Positions 39,150-42,106 of a DNA stretch of 42,106 nt are shown piece after piece (within the stretch, counting starts at the first letter, position 1; the number at the start of each line of letters is the position of its first letter). A program made the position numbers and the translations under genes. A model generated the notes under the pieces. The model did no database searches and was not told the DNA's origin. It was given only the letters and a program-made list of their open reading frames with translations. Source of the stretch: Micromonospora mirobrigensis (GTDB lineage Bacteria; Actinomycetota; Actinomycetes; Mycobacteriales; Micromonosporaceae); NCBI RefSeq assembly GCF_900091555.1, contig NZ_FMCX01000015.1, positions 1 through 42,106 of the forward strand. Direction: 5' to 3'.

Positions 39150-41419
39150 GAATGTTCGGACGCTACGTGCCGTGGCTGTGGTTGGGTGCGCGGTTGACGG
39201 TGCGCGGTGGGCGGCAGGCGCTGATTCGCACGGTGTTGCTGGGGACTGGCGCGGCGGTGGGGATCGTGCTGGTTCTCGGGGCGCTCGCGGTTCCGGCTGT
39301 GGTCGACGCGCAGGATCTGCGGATCATCGGCCGCACGCCGGTCACCGCTTCTGGGTCTGAACAGACGCTGCGGGCAGTGACGATCGACGACGCGGTGGCC
39401 GGGCGGATTCTGCGGCGGGTCAATGTCAGTGGCGTCACCGCTGGCGGCCCTGTGCCGCCGGGAGTGAGCGCACTGCCCTCTGCCGGTGAAGTGGTGGTGT
39501 CCCCGGCGATGCGGAAGCTGATCGCCGATAACCCGCACGCCAAGCGGCGCTTCCCGCAAACCGTGGTCGGCACGGTCGGTGCGGCAGGTTTGGTCGCCCC
39601 GGACGAGCTCATCGCCTACGTCGGTGTGACCAGCGCGCAGATGCCCACCGACGCCGACCCGGTCACCGGTTTCGGTGATTCCACCGCCGACCGGCAGCTC
39701 GCCGCGCAGCGGGGCACCTCGGATCTGGAGCGTCTGCTCACTCCCGGGCGCGTTGTCGGCTTCGCGTTCGCCTTTTTCATGCTGGCGCCACTGGCGGTGC
39801 TGCTGTCCACCGCGGCGGGGCTGTCCGCGGCGGCACGAGAGCAGCGCCTCGCCGCACTCAGGCTGCTGGGCGCGTCGGCCCGGCAAGCTCAGGCGGTCAA
39901 CGCGGTCGAGACCGGGGTCGCGGCAGCGTTCGGGGTCCTGCTCGGCTACGCTGCGTTCCCGGTGCTGCGCGCCCTCACCGCCGACTGGTCGATCGGCCGG
40001 TTCCACTGGTACGCCACTGATGTCGCCGTGCCCGCCGGTCGCGCCGCAGTCGCGGGGGTGCTGATCGTGGCATTCGCGGTGGTGGTTGGGGTGGTCGGGG
40101 CGGCGCCGGCGGTGCTGCGGCCGGTCGCTACCCGCCGTCGGATCGTGACCGGGGCGGCTCGGCTGTGGCGACTGGTCGCCTTCGCAGCGTCAGTCGTGGC
40201 GTTGCTGGTCGCGGCGATGCTCGCCGAATCAAGTACGGCGGCGCTGGCGTTGCTCGGCGTCGGGATGATCGGTGTCGCACTCACCCTGCCACTGCTGCTG
40301 CCCGCGCTGCTGCCTCGGCTCGCCGCCCCTCTCCTGCGATGGGCAGGCCGACCGGCGTGGCTGACTGTCGCGGTCCGCAGGATCCGCCAGGCCCCCAGTA
40401 CGGTGTTCCGACTGGCGGGGACGCTGATGGTCGCCCTGTTCATCGGCGCGGTCGGCACGATCGGCGCCGCCGCCTACAGCGCCGCCAACACCGCGACGCA
40501 GGTCTCCGACACCGGCTGGCTGCCACAATCGATCCTCGGCGCCGACGAGCGCCTCGCCGAGCAACTGGTTCCCACTGTCGGCGCTGACAACATGGCCTAC
40601 TACGACACCCTCAGCGGTTCTGCCACGATCGACGGGCGACAACAGCCTGTCCTGGTCGTGCGAGGCAGCTGCGCCAGCCTCGCGGTGTTGTTCGACACCA
40701 CCTGGTCCTGCGCCCCCGGCAAGGCCTACCGGGCCGCCTGGTCCGACCAGCTACCCGCCGGAACTCCACTCACCGCATCCGAGGGCGGAGACACCGAGGT
40801 GGCGGCCTACGCGATCCCGGCAGACACCGCCCCGCTGAACATGTCCCCGTTCGGGCAAGGTACCGACATCGTCGTCGCCGAACCGCCAAAGGCCGGCACC
40901 ATCGTCGCCAAGGTCGACGCCAACCAGTCGGCCCTGGAAAACTGGTACGCCACCGCCGCCGCGCTCGCCCCCACCGCCGTCGTGCAGGGCTACCGCGAGA
41001 TACCCACCGGATTCGACGCCGACGCGGTCACAGCGCTCGTCACCGCCGGGCTGCTCATCACCGCCACCATGGGCTTCATCGCCTTCGCCATGTCCACCGT
41101 CGACCGCACCATCACCACGCGCCGGGCCAACGTTCCACTCGCTGTGATCGGCGTACCCCGACGCACCCTTACCGCTGCGAATGTCACCGAATCTATCAGC
41201 GGCCTCCTCCTCGGCCAACTGACCACCGCCGCCGCCGTCCTGCTCACCGCCTGGGCCGGAGCAACCGTCATGCGCACCACCAGCTTCGACAACCTGCTCG
41301 ACACGGTCATGCCCGTGCTCACCCTCGCCGCGGCCGGAGTCGCGCTCGGCATCCTCGTCACCGTCCTCGCCACCACGTCCACTGGACGGCCAACACCCGA
41401 ACTACTCCGACGTCAATAA
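39146..41419 (+). CDS. ABC transporter permease, FtsX-like duplicated type
   Basis: This 757-residue membrane protein is twice the usual FtsX length. It has about ten membrane segments: one near the N-terminus (LLGTGAAVGIVLVLGALAV), groups near 240-310 and 360-440 (of this protein), and a final group (LVTAGLLITATMGFIAFAM, LLLGQLTTAAAVLLTAWAG, VLTLAAAGVALGILVTVLA). FtsX-type cores thus appear twice, with large extracytoplasmic loops between. ATG 39146 overlaps the ATPase stop. Actinomycete members of this kind export antimicrobials or sense them, but no cognate histidine kinase is here. Length and frame are intact. Confidence 0.87.
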   Translation: MRMFGRYVPWLWLGARLTVRGGRQALIRTVLLGTGAAVGIVLVLGALAVPAVVDAQDLRIIGRTPVTASGSEQTLRAVTIDDAVAGRILRRVNVSGVTAGGPVPPGVSALPSAGEVVVSPAMRKLIADNPHAKRRFPQTVVGTVGAAGLVAPDELIAYVGVTSAQMPTDADPVTGFGDSTADRQLAAQRGTSDLERLLTPGRVVGFAFAFFMLAPLAVLLSTAAGLSAAAREQRLAALRLLGASARQAQAVNAVETGVAAAFGVLLGYAAFPVLRALTADWSIGRFHWYATDVAVPAGRAAVAGVLIVAFAVVVGVVGAAPAVLRPVATRRRIVTGAARLWRLVAFAASVVALLVAAMLAESSTAALALLGVGMIGVALTLPLLLPALLPRLAAPLLRWAGRPAWLTVAVRRIRQAPSTVFRLAGTLMVALFIGAVGTIGAAAYSAANTATQVSDTGWLPQSILGADERLAEQLVPTVGADNMAYYDTLSGSATIDGRQQPVLVVRGSCASLAVLFDTTWSCAPGKAYRAAWSDQLPAGTPLTASEGGDTEVAAYAIPADTAPLNMSPFGQGTDIVVAEPPKAGTIVAKVDANQSALENWYATAAALAPTAVVQGYREIPTGFDADAVTALVTAGLLITATMGFIAFAMSTVDRTITTRRANVPLAVIGVPRRTLTAANVTESISGLLLGQLTTAAAVLLTAWAGATVMRTTSFDNLLDTVMPVLTLAAAGVALGILVTVLATTSTGRPTPELLRRQ

Positions 41420-41425
41420 CCGACA

Positions 41426-41755
41426 GTGGTTGGCCGGCGGCGACGCGACCTCGTCGCCGCTGCCACCATCGGGGTCATTCGCTGCAGGGCTGAGCGAGAC
41501 CGCCCGAGAGGGCGACCTCGCCGCCGCTGCCCAAGGCGTCGGCAAAGCGGCCGACCGCCGTGCCCTCGCTGGCACCCACCCGAATACGGCTCGTGGCAGC
41601 AGCTGCCGGCCTGGGTAATCGCGGTCGGCGTACCCGTGGTTCTCGCCGCCGATGACCGCTGCCGCTGCATCTGGATCGCCCTCGCCTGGTGCGCCGGCCT
41701 GCTCGTGGCCGCCGACGCCGCCGCCACAGCGATCTACCGCAATAAGATCAGCTAG
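41426..41755 (+). pseudogene. Small ORF ending in the IS target site, possible gene remnant
   Basis: The 332 bases after the permease contain one frame of 109 codons whose C-terminal half (LPAWVIAVGVPVVLAADD...IWIALAWCAGLLVAADAAATAIY) reads like two membrane segments. The first half is arginine-rich and unlikely to be coding. The TAG stop is part of the CTAG at 41752-41755, where the IS begins. It may be the end of a small membrane protein gene, frameshifted upstream. No family is recognised. Confidence 0.3.
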
Positions 41756-41846
41756 TACGGCAGCCGCCGTTTGAGATCTTGCTGGTGAACCGGGGTGGAC
41801 GCGAGGCGGCCACCGCGTGATCGTCTGTGCGTTGTGGACACATCAT
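41752..41846. repeat. 95-base perfect inverted repeat, right arm (CTAG plus IS end)
   Basis: Exact reverse complement of 1-95. It contains CTAG and the first 91 bases of the IS. The match ends at 41846 only because the left copy is cut by the window edge. Confidence 0.95.
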
Positions 41847-42106
41847 CAGATCTGGCGGTGGCCGCGTGCCACAGCGTAGCTGTTGGTCGGTGGGAGCGGG
41901 TGTTGGCCGAGGTGCTGGGCTGCTTCGCGGGCCGGTTTGGTCGCGTGGAGCCGCGTCGGGCGGCGGGACAGTTCGTGACCGGGCTGCTGTCCGAGCTTGA
42001 GGTGAAGACGTGCTGGCAGTTGGCCGAGCAGGCCGGACATGCCCGGCCGGACGCGATGCAGCGCCTGTTGTATCGGGCGGTGTGGGACGCCGACGCTGTC
42101 CGTGAC
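41756..42106 (+). mobile_element. IS701-like insertion sequence, right copy (5' part)
   Basis: It begins TACGGCAGCCGCC directly after CTAG and includes the start of a transposase gene that runs out of the window. The far terminal repeat is not in the window, so the total length is unknown. Confidence 0.8.
41834..42106 (+). CDS. IS701 family transposase, N-terminal part (partial)
   Basis: The frame is open from upstream to the end of the window and covers the conserved N-terminus of IS701-type transposases: WERVLAEVLGCFAGRFGRVEPRRAAGQFVTGLLSE, then KTCWQLAEQAGHARPDAMQRLLYRAVWDADAVRD. The DDE catalytic residues lie beyond the window. The start is uncertain: GTG 41834 or GTG 41858 are candidates, and no clear RBS is visible. 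The left copy carries at most the first four codons in the window. Confidence 0.85.
   Translation, partial: MDTSSDLAVAACHSVAVGRWERVLAEVLGCFAGRFGRVEPRRAAGQFVTGLLSELEVKTCWQLAEQAGHARPDAMQRLLYRAVWDADAVRD

Noticed and set aside
41430..41618. 62-codon ORF after the permease gene
   Set aside because: The composition and lack of an RBS suggest chance. The other frame, ending at the CTAG, has the better coding look but is also doubtful.
1..42106. CRISPR array
   Set aside because: I saw no series of regularly spaced repeats. The only multi-copy repeats are the IS ends, the GGGCCC repeat, one 14-base pair and the operator pair.

Overview
The window looks like chromosomal DNA from a high-GC actinobacterium, most likely Micromonospora or a close relative. 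The signs are very high GC, heavy GTG start usage, many starts with an extended -10 (TANNNT) 6-8 bases upstream as in leaderless mRNAs, and typical actinomycete families (SoxR with an Fe-S cluster, FhuF, an XRE-deformylase fusion, peptidase inhibitor I36, CorA, cyclophilin). The genus is an inference from content; no rRNA is present. Both ends of the window lie inside inverted copies of the same insertion sequence (IS701-like transposase). They share a perfect 95-base inverted repeat that includes a CTAG target. The window may therefore be a contig broken at IS copies.

Layout. 1-91: IS end. 96-7598: surface polysaccharide and lipid genes (polyprenyl glycosylphosphotransferase, GT4 glycosyltransferase, and an overlapping nucleotidyltransferase / glycerol-1-phosphate-dehydrogenase-like / CDP-alcohol phosphatidyltransferase operon). 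These are interrupted by an Fpg/Nei DNA glycosylase and a MazF/PemK toxin-antitoxin pair. 7668-17658: mostly housekeeping genes (winged-helix-like protein, CBS protein, aminotransferase, CorA, cyclophilin, rhomboid protease, PH-domain protein, thiolase, APH-type kinase). 17712-20507: a two-component system and a lipoprotein that share a putative operator. 20550-23425: a divergent pair for polyprenyl-phosphate sugar synthesis and use. 23482-26537: a split transketolase, SoxR and a quinone oxidoreductase around a SoxR-type palindrome. 26844-30380: tRNA-Ser(TGA), a YbhB-like protein, a methyltransferase and a large membrane protein. 30408-36758: FhuF with an IdeR-like iron box, the XRE-deformylase fusion, a flavohemoglobin, a CPBP protease and an EcsC-like protein. 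36916-37164: tRNA-Ser(GCT), tRNA-Arg(ACG) and a strong hairpin. 37246-41755: an accessory segment with a decayed integrase start, a secreted I36-type inhibitor and an ABC exporter of the LolD/FtsX type. 41756-42106: the second IS copy.

How the genes work together. The GT2 enzyme probably makes a lipid-linked sugar that the divergent GT-C protein uses. The three-gene lipid operon has every step type needed to make a CDP-activated polyol and attach it to an alcohol acceptor. Its exact product cannot be read from sequence. The redox cluster suggests that pentose-phosphate flux and quinone reduction sit near a redox sensor. The most unusual items are the XRE-deformylase fusion, the three-gene CDP-polyol operon, the 11-base-period operator shared by the two-component operon and the lipoprotein gene, and the GGGCCC-rich repeat that supplies the stop codon of a gene.
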